DNA of 64,000 nt from Aliirhizobium wenxiniae. Its GTDB lineage: Bacteria; Pseudomonadota; Alphaproteobacteria; Rhizobiales; Rhizobiaceae. How positions within the stretch are numbered: position 1 is the first letter of the stretch; each line of letters begins with the position of its first letter. A program made the position numbers and the translations under genes. The stretch covers positions 186,001 to 250,000 of the forward strand of contig NZ_JACHEG010000007.1 in assembly GCF_014201355.1 (NCBI RefSeq). Reading direction: 5' to 3'. Positions 43,304 through 51,980 of this stretch are shown piece after piece. The notes below the pieces were generated by a model that saw only the letters and a list, made by a program, of their open reading frames with translations, did no database searches and had not been told where the DNA came from.

Positions 43304-44902
43304 TCAAGCTGCACCGGGCCGGTTGATCGTCAGGAAGTGGCGCACGACAGGCTTTTCCGGGCCGGTGTGATAAGCGAGCACCTTGCCCTGCAGATCGGCA
43401 TCGGCATTCGAGACCCGCTTGTGCTGGCGCAGATGCTCGGCCCAGGATTCGACCATGAACCATTCGACCAGTTTTTCCGGATCGGCCGAGTCTTCCGTCA
43501 CGCCCCAACCATAGGCACCATCACGGCGGCGCTCCTGGGAGAGTTCATCGAGAGCATGCAGGAAGGCAGTGCGATGGTGCTTTTCGACATGGTATTCGAT
43601 GAGGATCAGCACGGGACCACGATCGTGGGCGACGGGTTCGGCGACAAGCGGCTCGGGCCAATGGTTGGACGGGATCATGTCGGCATCGCCGGTGGGCAGT
43701 TTCAGGCGATGCATGATGAAACCGGCGACCAACAATCCGGCAGCGCCGATCAGCAGCGTACCCTGAATGCCGGCGGCTTCACCCACCGCGCCCCAGCCAA
43801 GGCTGCCTGCCGTCATCGCGCCGTTGAAGACGGTGAGGTAGACGGCGAGACCGCGACCGCGCACCCAGTTGGGAAGGACTGCCTGCGCGGTACCATTCAG
43901 CGTCGTCAATGCGGTGATCCATGCGGCACCGAGGAAGAGAAGAGCGACAAGCGCCACCCACTTCGGCGGAGCCAGAGCAAGAATGCCCATGACGAGCGCG
44001 GTGACGATTGCAGCACCAAGCAGAAGCCCATCGGCATTCAGTCGGTCGCGCAGTTTCGGCATGACAAGGGCACCACCGATGGCACCGGCACCGACCGCAC
44101 CGAGCAGGATGCCGTAGAAGCTGGCATCACCACCAAGAAGTTGACGGGCAACGAGCGGCAGAAGCGCCCAGACGGCACTGGCAAAGGCAAAGAAGATCGC
44201 GGCACGGGCAAGCACGACATGCAGCGGGCGGCTGGCGCGGGTATAACGAAGGCCCGCCCGGAAAGCGCCGAAGAAACCTTCCGCCAGAGCGTCATTGGCG
44301 CCTTTTGCACGCGGCCACCAGACGAGGGCGGCGATAACGACGAGATAGCTCGCAACGTCGGCACCATAGGTGACGCCTGCCCCGAAGGCGGCAAGCAGCA
44401 GACCACCGGCGGCCGGGCCGATCGACCGGGCGATATTGATGCCGAGCGAGTTGAGCGCCACGGCGCTTTTTACATCCTGCCGCGGCACGAGTTCGGGAAC
44501 GATCGCCTGCCATGTCGGCCCCATCAGGGCCGCACCGATGCCGCCGACGAATGTCAGCGCGATGAGGGAGCTGATCGACAGAAGGCCGGTATGGGCAAGC
44601 GCCATCAGTGTGAGGCTGACCGATGCCAGCAGGATCTGCACCGCGATCAGGAATTTGCGGCGGTCGAGAATGTCAGTGAGTACGCCCGCCGGAATGGCGA
44701 GGAGGAAGATCGGCAGTGTGCCCGCCGCCTGAACCATGGCGACTGCGGCTGGCGAGGCGGAAAGGTCCGTCATCAGCCAGGAACTGGCGACATCACGCAT
44801 GAAGCTGCCGGTATTGCCGAGAACGGTCGCGGCCCAGAGGACTGCAAAAACCGGTTGGGCGAGAGGGGCGAAGCTACCCCCAGAAGACTTTGGAGCGCTC
44901 AT
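43304..44902 (-). CDS. MFS transporter with C-terminal ABM-like domain
   Basis: 532 residues: residues 1-410 form a 12-helix major facilitator of the enterobactin-exporter-like subgroup (FAVLWAATVLGNTGSFMRDVA start, GGIGAALMGPTWQAIVPELV), and about 100 C-terminal residues (LILIEYHVEKHH ... WFMVESWAEHLRQH) look like a soluble antibiotic-biosynthesis-monooxygenase barrel. The gene overlaps the DoxX gene by 4 nt (ATGA), so they are co-translated. Likely an exporter of a small organic molecule, perhaps a toxic electrophile, with an attached enzyme or sensor. The substrate is unknown. Confidence 0.88.
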   Translation of the reverse strand: MSAPKSSGGSFAPLAQPVFAVLWAATVLGNTGSFMRDVASSWLMTDLSASPAAVAMVQAAGTLPIFLLAIPAGVLTDILDRRKFLIAVQILLASVSLTLMALAHTGLLSISSLIALTFVGGIGAALMGPTWQAIVPELVPRQDVKSAVALNSLGINIARSIGPAAGGLLLAAFGAGVTYGADVASYLVVIAALVWWPRAKGANDALAEGFFGAFRAGLRYTRASRPLHVVLARAAIFFAFASAVWALLPLVARQLLGGDASFYGILLGAVGAGAIGGALVMPKLRDRLNADGLLLGAAIVTALVMGILALAPPKWVALVALLFLGAAWITALTTLNGTAQAVLPNWVRGRGLAVYLTVFNGAMTAGSLGWGAVGEAAGIQGTLLIGAAGLLVAGFIMHRLKLPTGDADMIPSNHWPEPLVAEPVAHDRGPVLILIEYHVEKHHRTAFLHALDELSQERRRDGAYGWGVTEDSADPEKLVEWFMVESWAEHLRQHKRVSNADADLQGKVLAYHTGPEKPVVRHFLTINRPGAA

Positions 44903-45342
44903 TTGCCCTCTCCCTTGGTGAGATCGATTGCGGCGACGATGACGAAAGCACCAGCGAGGCCGAGATGTTCAAAGAAGGCATTGGTCGCCATCATGCGATC
45001 CATGCCGGGGGCCATTTCCCAGAAGCGAAGGGCGATGAAGGTTGCGAGAAGCGTGAAGCCTGCAAGCGCCAGAGCACCGACCCAGCGCAGAAAGCCAGAC
45101 ACGACCATGGCGGAGGCCGTCAGTTCGAAGACGATGACGGCGACCGCGAAGAAGGCTGCCGGGTGCAGACCGAAATGATCCATCTCGGCCAAAGCACCGT
45201 TGAAATCGAAGATCTTGGTGAGCGGCCCCTGGATATAGGCGGCGCAGAGCGCGAGAAGTGCTGCCGTGCGTGTTGCAGGTGCTGCAACGATGCGGGCGAG
45301 CAAGGCCTTCGGCTGTGTTGCGGATGGGGAGTGGGCGGTCAT
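44899..45342 (-). CDS. DoxX-family membrane protein
   Basis: 147 residues from MTAHSPS with four membrane segments (for example TAALLALCAAYIQG, FFAVAVIVFELTASAMVV, WVGALALAGFTLLATFIAL, GLAGAFVIVAAID). DoxX/MhqP-like proteins appear in oxidative and quinone stress responses. First gene of a two-gene operon with the MFS-ABM exporter, behind LysR-type site b. An in-frame start at 45441 would run into the operator region and is not favoured. Confidence 0.87.
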   Translation of the reverse strand: MTAHSPSATQPKALLARIVAAPATRTAALLALCAAYIQGPLTKIFDFNGALAEMDHFGLHPAAFFAVAVIVFELTASAMVVSGFLRWVGALALAGFTLLATFIALRFWEMAPGMDRMMATNAFFEHLGLAGAFVIVAAIDLTKGEGK

Positions 45343-45429
45343 GTCTGCTCCTCTAAGGTTTTGCCGGTCGAAGCGAGCGGCGCTGTTGTCGGCTGATGGA
45401 GCGATATTGGCCGGAAACATTGCCGCCAA

Positions 45430-45475
45430 CAATTGCATCAAAAATTGATATTTAATTGCGATTCACGCAATTAAA
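45430..45475 (-). promoter_or_regulatory. LysR-type composite site b (DoxX-MFS promoter)
   Basis: AATTGCA (45431-45437), then TTTAATTGCG-ATTCA-CGCAATTAAA, a perfect 10+10 inverted repeat at 45451-45475 that contains AATT-N11-AATT. The left part CAACAATTGCATCAA is identical to site a. Confidence 0.82.
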
Positions 45476-45521
45476 TGGAGATGGCTGCTCAATGGAATTG
45501 CGATGCCTGCTTTGTACTCGG

Positions 45522-45617
45522 CGTCATCCTCGAGAGCTTGTCCCGAGGATCTAAGCCATTGGCCGATTGCGCATTGGTCGACGTGGACAGATCCTCGGGA
45601 CAAGCCCGAGGATGACG
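45522..45617. repeat. Rhizobial palindromic repeat pair
   Basis: CGTCATCCTCG...GAGGATCT at 45522-45552 is followed by AGATCCTCGGG...GATGACG at 45589-45617, its near-exact inverted copy; each arm is itself a hairpin. This 'GTCATCCTCGGGCTTGTCCC' motif is a common intergenic repeat in Rhizobiaceae. It sits in the gap between the DoxX promoter and the amidohydrolase 3' end and may terminate the latter. Confidence 0.8.
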
Positions 45618-45660
45618 TTCCAGTTTGACGTTGCGCTCCACGAAAGAACGACCTTCTTCC

Positions 45661-47643
45661 TCACACCGCCCAGCAGGAGCAGCCGAGCGCCCCGAAGAAG
45701 CCCTTGAGATCTGCAATCGGCAGTTTCGAGGTCCAGGCACCGGCGTGGTCATGGCCATGGACGCCGCAATCGCTGGCGCAGCCGCAGGTCGAGATCGCGG
45801 TGCGACGCAGCGAGCGGGCACCCGCCCCTTCCGGCTCGCCCCAGGCGGCGTAACCGCCGAACTTGCGCACCGGCGACCAGTCGGGCATGGCAGGCGGAAT
45901 GTCGTTTTCGTCCAGCGCCTTGAAGTCACCGGCACCGTAGACGATCTTGCCGCCGACCATGGTCAGCTCCGCCGTGAGGAAGGAAATCTCGTCCTCGGCG
46001 CAAGCGAAGAAGTCCTTGTCCGGCACGACGAGGTCAGCGAACTGCCCCTTCTCGATACGGCCCTTCTTGCCTTCCTCGTTGGAGAACCAGGTGACCTTTT
46101 CGGTCCACATGCGCAGTGCGGTTTCGCGGTCGAGGCAATTGGCGCGCGGATAAAGCTGCATGCCGCCGACCGTCTTGCCCGTCACCATCCAGGACAGCGA
46201 AACCCAGGGGTTATAGGAGGCGACGCGGGTAGCATCCGTGCCGGCCGAAACATTGACGCCCTTGTCGAGCATGCGGCGGATCGGCGGAGTGGCTTCGGCA
46301 ACGCCATGACCATAACGCTCGACGAAATATTCGCCCTGATAGGCCATGCGGTGCTGGGTGGCGATACCGCCGCCAAGTGCCGCAATGCGGTCGATCGAAC
46401 GTTCCGAGATAGTTTCGGCATGGTCGAAGAACCAGTTGAGGCCTTCGAGTGGAATATCCTTGTTGACCTTTTCGAAGACATCGAGCGAACGCGAGATGGT
46501 CTCGTCATAGGTGGCGTGCATGCGCCAGGGCCAGCGGTTTTCGGCAAGAACCCGGACAACCTCTTCCAGTTCGCCTTCCATTTCCGGCGCCATTTCCGGG
46601 CGCGGCTGGCGGAAATCCTCGAAATCGGCAGCGGAGAAGACGAGCATTTCACCGGCACCGTTGTGGCGGAAATAATCGTTGCCCTGCTTGTATTTGACCG
46701 AAGACGTCCAGTTGAGGAAGTCCTGCTTCTCTTCTTTCGGCTTCTGGGTGAAGAGATTGTAGGCAAGCCGGACGGTGAGCTGGTTTTCGTCCGACAGTTT
46801 CTGGATGACTTCGTAATCGTCCGGATAATTCTGGTTGCCACCACCGGCATCGATCACGCCGGTAATGCCGAGGCGATTGAGTTCGCGCATGAAATGACGG
46901 GTGGAATTGACCTGATAGTCGAAGGGCAGCTTCGGGCCCTTGGCGAGCGTCGAATAAAGAATGCCGGCATTCGGCTTGGCGAGCAGCATGCCGGTCGGGT
47001 TGCCGTTGGCATCGCGAGTAATCTCGCCGCCCGGAGGGTTCGGCGTGTCGCGGGTGTAACCGACGGCGCGAAGGGCGGCGCCATTCAAGAGCGCGCGGTC
47101 ATAAAGATGCAGGAGGAAGACAGGCGTATCGGGGGCGACCGCATTGATCTCCTCGATCGTCGGCAGGCGCTTTTCGGCAAATTGGTGTTCGGTAAAGCCA
47201 CCGACGACACGCACCCATTGCGGTGCGGGCGTGATTGCCACCTGGCGCTTGAGCATGTCCATGGCGTCGGCAAGCGACCGGACGCCATCCCAGCGCAGTT
47301 CCATATTGTAGTTCAGACCGCCACGCACGACGTGGGTGTGGTTGTCGATCAGGCCAGGCATAACGCGCTTGCCCTTTAGATCGACGATCTTCGTCTGCGG
47401 ACCGGCAAGCGCCATGATCTCGGCATCGGTGCCGACTTCCTGAAACAGGCCGTCCTTGATGGCGATTGCCGTGGCATTGGGATTGGTGCGGTCGAGCGTG
47501 GTGACGCGGCCGTTATGGAGAATGGTGTCGGGATGCATCATATCGGTTCCGGTTTTGACGGGATCGGCAGCGCGGGCCGACGAGAAAAGCGACGGGAAGG
47601 CGAGGCTGGACGCCGCGCCGAGAAGGGTTCGACGTGTGGGCAT
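45661..47643 (-). CDS. Tat-exported amidohydrolase (YtcJ/metal-dependent hydrolase family)
   Basis: 660 residues. The N-terminus PTRRTLLGAASS is a Tat signal. The amidohydrolase fold shows the metal motif NHTH in GLIDNHTHVVRGGLN, later HATYDET, FFDHAET and SAGTDATR for remaining ligands, as in YtcJ-type enzymes. A Cys/His-rich C-terminal tail (STCGCASDCGVHGHDHAGAW, then GCSCWAV) is unusual and may bind metal. It is the last gene of a three-gene operon with XapX and isochorismatase-like genes. The substrate is unknown; the family includes amidases and N-acyl hydrolases. Confidence 0.88.
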   Translation of the reverse strand: MPTRRTLLGAASSLAFPSLFSSARAADPVKTGTDMMHPDTILHNGRVTTLDRTNPNATAIAIKDGLFQEVGTDAEIMALAGPQTKIVDLKGKRVMPGLIDNHTHVVRGGLNYNMELRWDGVRSLADAMDMLKRQVAITPAPQWVRVVGGFTEHQFAEKRLPTIEEINAVAPDTPVFLLHLYDRALLNGAALRAVGYTRDTPNPPGGEITRDANGNPTGMLLAKPNAGILYSTLAKGPKLPFDYQVNSTRHFMRELNRLGITGVIDAGGGNQNYPDDYEVIQKLSDENQLTVRLAYNLFTQKPKEEKQDFLNWTSSVKYKQGNDYFRHNGAGEMLVFSAADFEDFRQPRPEMAPEMEGELEEVVRVLAENRWPWRMHATYDETISRSLDVFEKVNKDIPLEGLNWFFDHAETISERSIDRIAALGGGIATQHRMAYQGEYFVERYGHGVAEATPPIRRMLDKGVNVSAGTDATRVASYNPWVSLSWMVTGKTVGGMQLYPRANCLDRETALRMWTEKVTWFSNEEGKKGRIEKGQFADLVVPDKDFFACAEDEISFLTAELTMVGGKIVYGAGDFKALDENDIPPAMPDWSPVRKFGGYAAWGEPEGAGARSLRRTAISTCGCASDCGVHGHDHAGAWTSKLPIADLKGFFGALGCSCWAV

Positions 47644-47933
47644 CAGCTCTTCTCCTCTACGGATGATGTCTGGTGGGTGGCGAGATCGGCGGTCCGCTCA
47701 CTGCCTTTCGGCAAATGGCCGAACATGTGCGGCTTGATCTGGTGGATCCACGAGATCGCCGCGGGCTCCTTGCTCCAGAGCGTTTTCGCAAGCGGGATGA
47801 TCTGCTCGCCGACGAGAATGCCGAGCAGGCCGACAAGGGCGATGACCGGCGGAGCGGGCGAGCGGACATTCAGAAGGCTGTAGACGATACCGACCAGAAG
47901 ACCGGCGCCAAGCGACAAAAGATAGACTTTCAT
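47643..47933 (-). CDS. XapX-domain membrane protein (96 residues)
   Basis: An N-terminal hydrophobic XapX (DUF1427) domain of about 55 residues (YLLSLGAGLLVGIVYSLL, PAPPVIALVGLLGILVGEQ) forms two membrane helices; the C-terminal 40 residues are polar. The function is unknown, but the domain is often found beside hydrolases and in stress operons. The stop overlaps the amidohydrolase start by one base. Confidence 0.85.
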   Translation of the reverse strand: MKVYLLSLGAGLLVGIVYSLLNVRSPAPPVIALVGLLGILVGEQIIPLAKTLWSKEPAAISWIHQIKPHMFGHLPKGSERTADLATHQTSSVEEKS

Positions 47934-47953
47934 GGAAACCTCCTCGGTGATGC

Positions 47954-47989
47954 GGAAACCGCTCCGATTGGGGTTATCGGAGCGGTTCC
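47954..47989. repeat. Hairpin between the isochorismatase-like and XapX genes
   Basis: GGAAACCGCTCCGAT pairs with ATCGGAGCGGTTCC with one bulge and a 7-nt loop. It lies inside the operon and lacks a T-tract, so it may set differential mRNA stability. Confidence 0.65.
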
Positions 47990-47997
47990 ATCAGGCC

Positions 47998-48699
47998 TTA
48001 CTTGCCGTTGATCTGGGCCGGGTTCGGGCCGATGCGCTTGCCGTGGGTGACGCGCTCGGCGGCATCGTGAACCATGGTGTAGGCGTAATCGATGCCCATG
48101 CCGTAGGCGCCGGAATGTTCCTTGGCGAGCGAGGTGACGGCGTCATAGGTTTCGCGGTGTGCCCAGTCGCGCTGCCATTCGAGCAAGACCTGCTGCCAGG
48201 TGACCGGGATGACACCGGCCTGAACCATGCGGTCCATCGCGTATTTGTGGGCGTCGGCCGTCGTGCCGCCGGAGGCATCGGCAACCATGTAGATTTCGAA
48301 GTCGGAACGATCGTTCATTGCCGACAGCGCGAAGGTGGTGTTGCAGACTTCGGTCCACAGGCCTGAAACGACGATCTTCTTGCGGCCTTGGGCGGCGTGT
48401 CCGTCGAGCGCGTCGCGGACATTCTGGTCGTCCCAGGAATTCATCGAGCTACGCTCGAGGATGTCGTTCTCCGGGTAGACGGCGAGCAGTTCAGGAAACG
48501 TGTGACCGGAGAAGGAAAGGGTTTCGACCGTGGTGATGGTGGTCGGGATATTGAAAATCTTTGCTGCCTTGGCGAGGCCGACGACATTGTTCTTCAGAAC
48601 CTGGCGATCCATGGACTGGACACCAAAAGCCATCTGCGGCTGCTGGTCGATGAAGATGAGCTGGCTGTTCTTCGGGGTCAGGACTTCGAGCTTGGACAT
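47998..48699 (-). CDS. Isochorismatase-like cysteine hydrolase (YcaC type)
   Basis: 233 residues from MSKLEVLTPK, preceded by GAGGAAC-type ribosome site; a longer open frame upstream to 48846 lacks homology. Catalytic Asp is in FIDQQPQM and the nucleophile Cys in SGLWTEVCNTTFAL, the typical isochorismatase-like hydrolase triad positions. YcaC-like proteins hydrolyse unknown small amides or similar compounds. First gene of the operon behind LysR-type site c. Confidence 0.9.
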   Translation of the reverse strand: MSKLEVLTPKNSQLIFIDQQPQMAFGVQSMDRQVLKNNVVGLAKAAKIFNIPTTITTVETLSFSGHTFPELLAVYPENDILERSSMNSWDDQNVRDALDGHAAQGRKKIVVSGLWTEVCNTTFALSAMNDRSDFEIYMVADASGGTTADAHKYAMDRMVQAGVIPVTWQQVLLEWQRDWAHRETYDAVTSLAKEHSGAYGMGIDYAYTMVHDAAERVTHGKRIGPNPAQINGK

Positions 48700-49165
48700 T
48701 TGAGGTTCCTCTGTGCGTTTGTTGAACCGCTGATGCGGCAGGTTTTGACTGGGCAGCACCTGCCGACCGGGCGCCGGGGTGTCGGCGCTCGTCTCAGGAG
48801 GTTCGTGAGTGTCTGGAGCCTTTTTAAGCTTTGCAGCTCCGTCCACTCTCGTTCGTCTTGGCTGCTGAAAACAAACCTAAAGCGATTTCGAAATTCACGG
48901 AATTGCAATATTAATTGCGAGTGAATTGCGATTTCTGAAATTATCGCCTTGCGTTTTTCCGGCTCCTGTCGTGTCTTGGGCTGAAGCTCCAATGGTGATC
49001 GTTCGACGGTGCAGAAAATCGCTCAATTGAAGAAAATGGTCTTGTCTCAAAGTCCGGTGAATTGGACGTAAGGAACGTTAGATTTGCCAAATGGCAAAAA
49101 CAGACGGTCGCCGGCGGACTTGCGGGCCAGCCAGCGGCAACGATTAAACGGATGGAGAAGTCGCC
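48700..49165. other. 466-bp intergenic region holding the isochorismatase-like operon promoter
   Basis: The right part holds the AraC gene's 3' end side with no gene; no terminator is obvious there. The main content is LysR-type site c. The left 200 bp are presumably the untranslated leader of the minus-strand operon. Confidence 0.5.
48898..48946 (-). promoter_or_regulatory. LysR-type composite site c (isochorismatase-XapX-amidohydrolase promoter)
   Basis: CGGAATTGCAATATTA followed by AATT-GCGATTTCTGA-AATT (core 48924-48942) and ATCGC. The 49-bp segment is nearly superimposable on site d at 51930. Confidence 0.82.
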
Positions 49166-50152
49166 TCAGGCGTTGCGCCGCCAATGGCCCGGCGTGGTCC
49201 CCACGACATTGGTGAAAACCCGGGTGAAATGGCTCTGGTCGGCAAAGCCGCAGGCGATTGCCACTTCGGAAAGCGGAGCCTCGGAGCTGCGCAGCATTTC
49301 CCGCGCGCGGGTGATCCGCTCGGCAAGAAGCCATTGATAGGGCGTCACACCGGTCGTTTCGCGAAAGGCGCGAATGAAATAGCCGCGTGACAGATTGCAG
49401 GCGCGCGAGACATCCAGAATGGATATTTGCCCATCGAGGTTTTCGAGTAGGAGGTTCTTGGCGAGGACCTCGTGTGAGCGCGACAGTTTTCGCGATCTCG
49501 TCGAGGATGCCTGCGTCTTGCCGCCGTAACGCTGAACCAGATGGGTACCGATCGCCGTTGCCAGCTGGTCGACGAACAGCCTGCTCGCGTCTTCCGGTCG
49601 CTCCAGCGCCGGCACGAGCGCTCGGACGAGATTGGCGAGGACGGGGTCGGTCGACGCGGTTTCCGCGTTGAGCATGGTCACGCCGGAAAAGTCGGCTTCC
49701 TGGGCAATTTTGATGAGCGAAGCCGGGGAAATCTCGAGCAGGAGCATGTCGAAAGCCCCGTTGAGATCCGCTTTGTAAGGCTCCGCGAGATTGCGAATGT
49801 AGAGAGCGTCCTCCTCGAACACATGGGTAGTCGCGTGATGTTCGTGAAAAATCCGACGCGAGTGGCCGGGGACAGTCGATATGCCGATGGCAAAACCGCG
49901 GTCGCTCGCCGGTGTCACGACCTGCTCGATCCTGTCGTCACGCGTGCCCTTGCGGAAAAACGAGATATCCGCACCGTGAAGCGATTGATCCTTGTAGAGC
50001 TTGTCGAACGGGCAACCGAAACTGTCGGTCGTCTGCCCGACAGAAGAGTTCGTCCCGCTAATGGATTTACGGAGCAAGGGCCCTACTTTCTCTTTCAACC
50101 GTTCAAGGACGACTATGGAGCAACCAAAGGGCAACAAGCGTTTTGATGCCAT
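49166..50152 (-). CDS. AraC-family transcriptional regulator
   Basis: 328 residues with a C-terminal double HTH (ISILDVSRACNLSRGYFIRAF ... SEVAIACGFADQSHFTRVFTNVVGTTPGHWRR, quoted by ends) and an N-terminal cupin-like sensor domain. It is divergent from the truncated relative at 50243, which shares the N-terminal sensor type. Target and effector are unknown. Confidence 0.88.
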   Translation of the reverse strand: MASKRLLPFGCSIVVLERLKEKVGPLLRKSISGTNSSVGQTTDSFGCPFDKLYKDQSLHGADISFFRKGTRDDRIEQVVTPASDRGFAIGISTVPGHSRRIFHEHHATTHVFEEDALYIRNLAEPYKADLNGAFDMLLLEISPASLIKIAQEADFSGVTMLNAETASTDPVLANLVRALVPALERPEDASRLFVDQLATAIGTHLVQRYGGKTQASSTRSRKLSRSHEVLAKNLLLENLDGQISILDVSRACNLSRGYFIRAFRETTGVTPYQWLLAERITRAREMLRSSEAPLSEVAIACGFADQSHFTRVFTNVVGTTPGHWRRNA

Positions 50153-50242
50153 GGCTGCGAGATTTGGTCTATTCCGTTCTATAACGCTTATGATTGTCGA
50201 TTATGATTGATTTCGCCATACCGCTTAAGTCGAAACTACTGA

Positions 50243-50875
50243 TTGGCAGTTACAACTTTTCCCAGCACCCGGTTCGAGCTGTACGCCGATACGGGAACAA
50301 GCGAGACAGATGTGAGTGAAGCATTGCCCGCAGGCGAGAAGATCGCAGACTATTTCGGGACAGATAATGCCCGATCTCTGACGACCAGGCCGCTTCGCAG
50401 AGCCGAACTTTCCATCACTCACCTCTGGCGTCACTACGAGGATACGGACCACCCCGTCATCCTGCCGGCCGATGATGCGTTTCTCGTCGTGCTTTACCTG
50501 ATCGATGTCGAGCATCGCGATGTCTGGCCCGATCGGCCGCCGGCACCGCTGAAACTCTATCCGAAAGGATCGATCTGTCTGATCAGCCTGAAACACGGCG
50601 CCGGCATTGCCATCCGTGGCAGTTTCGAAGCGCTCGTCTTCCACGTTCCGCGCCAACATCTGGCGGAACTTGCAGATGAGGCCGGCGAGCCGCGTGTCGA
50701 CGACCTGGCGATCTGTCGCGGGATCGAAGACCCGACGGTGCGGGATATCGGGGCCGCCCTGATGCCACTTTTCGACATGGCCGACGATGTCAGAGACCGG
50801 CTTCTCGTCCATGTGGCGCTGGCATTCAACGCCCATATCGCACAGCGTTACGGGCGCTCCAGGCATAGGCACTAA
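50243..50875 (+). pseudogene. AraC-type sensor domain without DNA-binding domain (truncated or stand-alone)
   Basis: Up to 210 residues matching only the N-terminal sensor part of AraC regulators (FELYADTGTSETDVSEALPAG ... LLVHVALAFNAHIAQRYGR, quoted by ends). The frame stops at the point where the paralogue at 49166 enters its linker and HTH, and a terminator begins immediately, so no HTH follows. The start is unclear: TTG at 50243 has no ribosome site; a GTG at 50312 is possible. Either a decayed regulator or a stand-alone ligand-binding protein; I lean to remnant. Confidence 0.6.
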
Positions 50876-50907
50876 AACGCCGCGGTCGTTAAGACACGCG
50901 GCGTTTT
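50874..50907. terminator. Bidirectional terminator between convergent genes
   Basis: AAAACGCCGCG pairs with CGCGGCGTTTT around a 12-nt loop, with A- and T-tracts on both ends, serving the AraC-sensor remnant (+) and the VOC dioxygenase gene (-). Confidence 0.9.
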
Positions 50908-50927
50908 GCTCTCTCTACCGAACCCCG

Positions 50928-51860
50928 TCAGGCGGCCAGCGGCTCAAGATTGGCTTCGATCCGGTCACGGAACGGCTCATACTGGGTCGGCAGCTTCAAC
51001 ACTTCGCCCAGATGCGCCGTATCTTCATCGCGGTTGAAGCCCGGCTCGTTCGTGGCGATTTCGAACAGCACGCCGCCCGGCGTGCGGAAGTAGATCGCCC
51101 AGAAATAATCGCGGTCGATGACCGGGGTGACCTGATAACCGGTATCCATCAGGGCTTTTCTCACCTCCAGCTGCTTTTCGCGGTTATCGACGGCAAAGGC
51201 GATGTGGTGCACGGAGCCTGCACCCTGCCGGGCAAACGGCGTCTTGGGCAATGCGGCGAGATCGATCGTATCGGCGCCGTTACCGCCTGGGATGATGAAG
51301 CGGGTGACATCACCTTCGGTTTCAGCGCGCTGGTAGCCCATGAAACCGAGCAGTTCTTCCGTCGCAGCCGTGTCATGCAGATTGAAGCGTGCACCGGCAA
51401 AACCGCGGATCGCCGCATCGTCGGGAATGCCTTCCGCCAGCCAAGGCTTGCGGTTGTCATCGGCGGATTCGATCAGCGCAAGCCCATCGCCATCCGGCCC
51501 CATGAACTTCAAACGCTTGGCACCAAAGACCGTATCGCTTTCCAGCCCATCGACGCCCTGCGCTGCAAACCGGTCCTGCCAGAATTTCAGCCCGCCCTTG
51601 GGAATGGAGAACTGGGTTTCGCCGACCTCACCGACGCCCGGACGACCGAGCATCATGTGCTGGAAGGGGAAATAGGTCATCACCGTGCCGGCAGAGCCGT
51701 TTTCGTCACCGTAATAGAGATGGTAGACGCTCGGGTCGTCGAAATTGACGGTCTGCTTGACGCGGCGCAGGCCAAGCGTATCTGTGAAGAAGCGGTTGTT
51801 CTGACGGGCATCCGACGCCATCGACGTGACGTGGTGCAGTCCCTTGATATCCTTGATCAT
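50928..51860 (-). CDS. Ring-cleaving dioxygenase, VOC/glyoxalase superfamily (MhqO/MhqA-like)
   Basis: 310 residues with two VOC modules. Metal-ligand positions are His in GLHHVTSMA, His in GAGSVHHIAFAV and Glu in GGVLFEIATNEP. The family includes Bacillus MhqA/MhqE/MhqO, which cleave hydroquinones formed in quinone stress. Divergent from a LysR regulator with site d between them; with DoxX and hydrolase genes under the same type of site, this supports a quinone/electrophile detoxification role, which remains an inference. Confidence 0.9.
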   Translation of the reverse strand: MIKDIKGLHHVTSMASDARQNNRFFTDTLGLRRVKQTVNFDDPSVYHLYYGDENGSAGTVMTYFPFQHMMLGRPGVGEVGETQFSIPKGGLKFWQDRFAAQGVDGLESDTVFGAKRLKFMGPDGDGLALIESADDNRKPWLAEGIPDDAAIRGFAGARFNLHDTAATEELLGFMGYQRAETEGDVTRFIIPGGNGADTIDLAALPKTPFARQGAGSVHHIAFAVDNREKQLEVRKALMDTGYQVTPVIDRDYFWAIYFRTPGGVLFEIATNEPGFNRDEDTAHLGEVLKLPTQYEPFRDRIEANLEPLAA

Positions 51861-51929
51861 CTGAGTGCCTTTCTTTCTCGGCGTTTGTCTGTGTTCGTGG
51901 ACAGAGATTTAGGCCGATTGATCAGGCTG

Positions 51930-51977
51930 CGGAATTGCAATATTACTTTTGATTGAATTGCAAATTTTGAAATAATC
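51930..51977. promoter_or_regulatory. LysR-type composite site d (VOC dioxygenase / LysR divergent promoter)
   Basis: CGGAATTGCAATATTA then AATT-GCAAATTTTGA-AATA (core 51956-51974). It ends 3 bp before the LysR start codon at 51981, so binding here should also control the regulator's own expression. Confidence 0.82.
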
Positions 51978-51980
51978 GAG

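Noticed and set aside
43283..45178. 631-codon plus-strand frame opposite the MFS and DoxX genes
   Set aside because: Hydrophobic transporter segments on the minus strand are clear; the plus frame is a charged, repetitive shadow.
45625..47379. 584-codon plus-strand frame opposite the amidohydrolase
   Set aside because: Shadow; metal motifs and Tat signal are on the minus strand.
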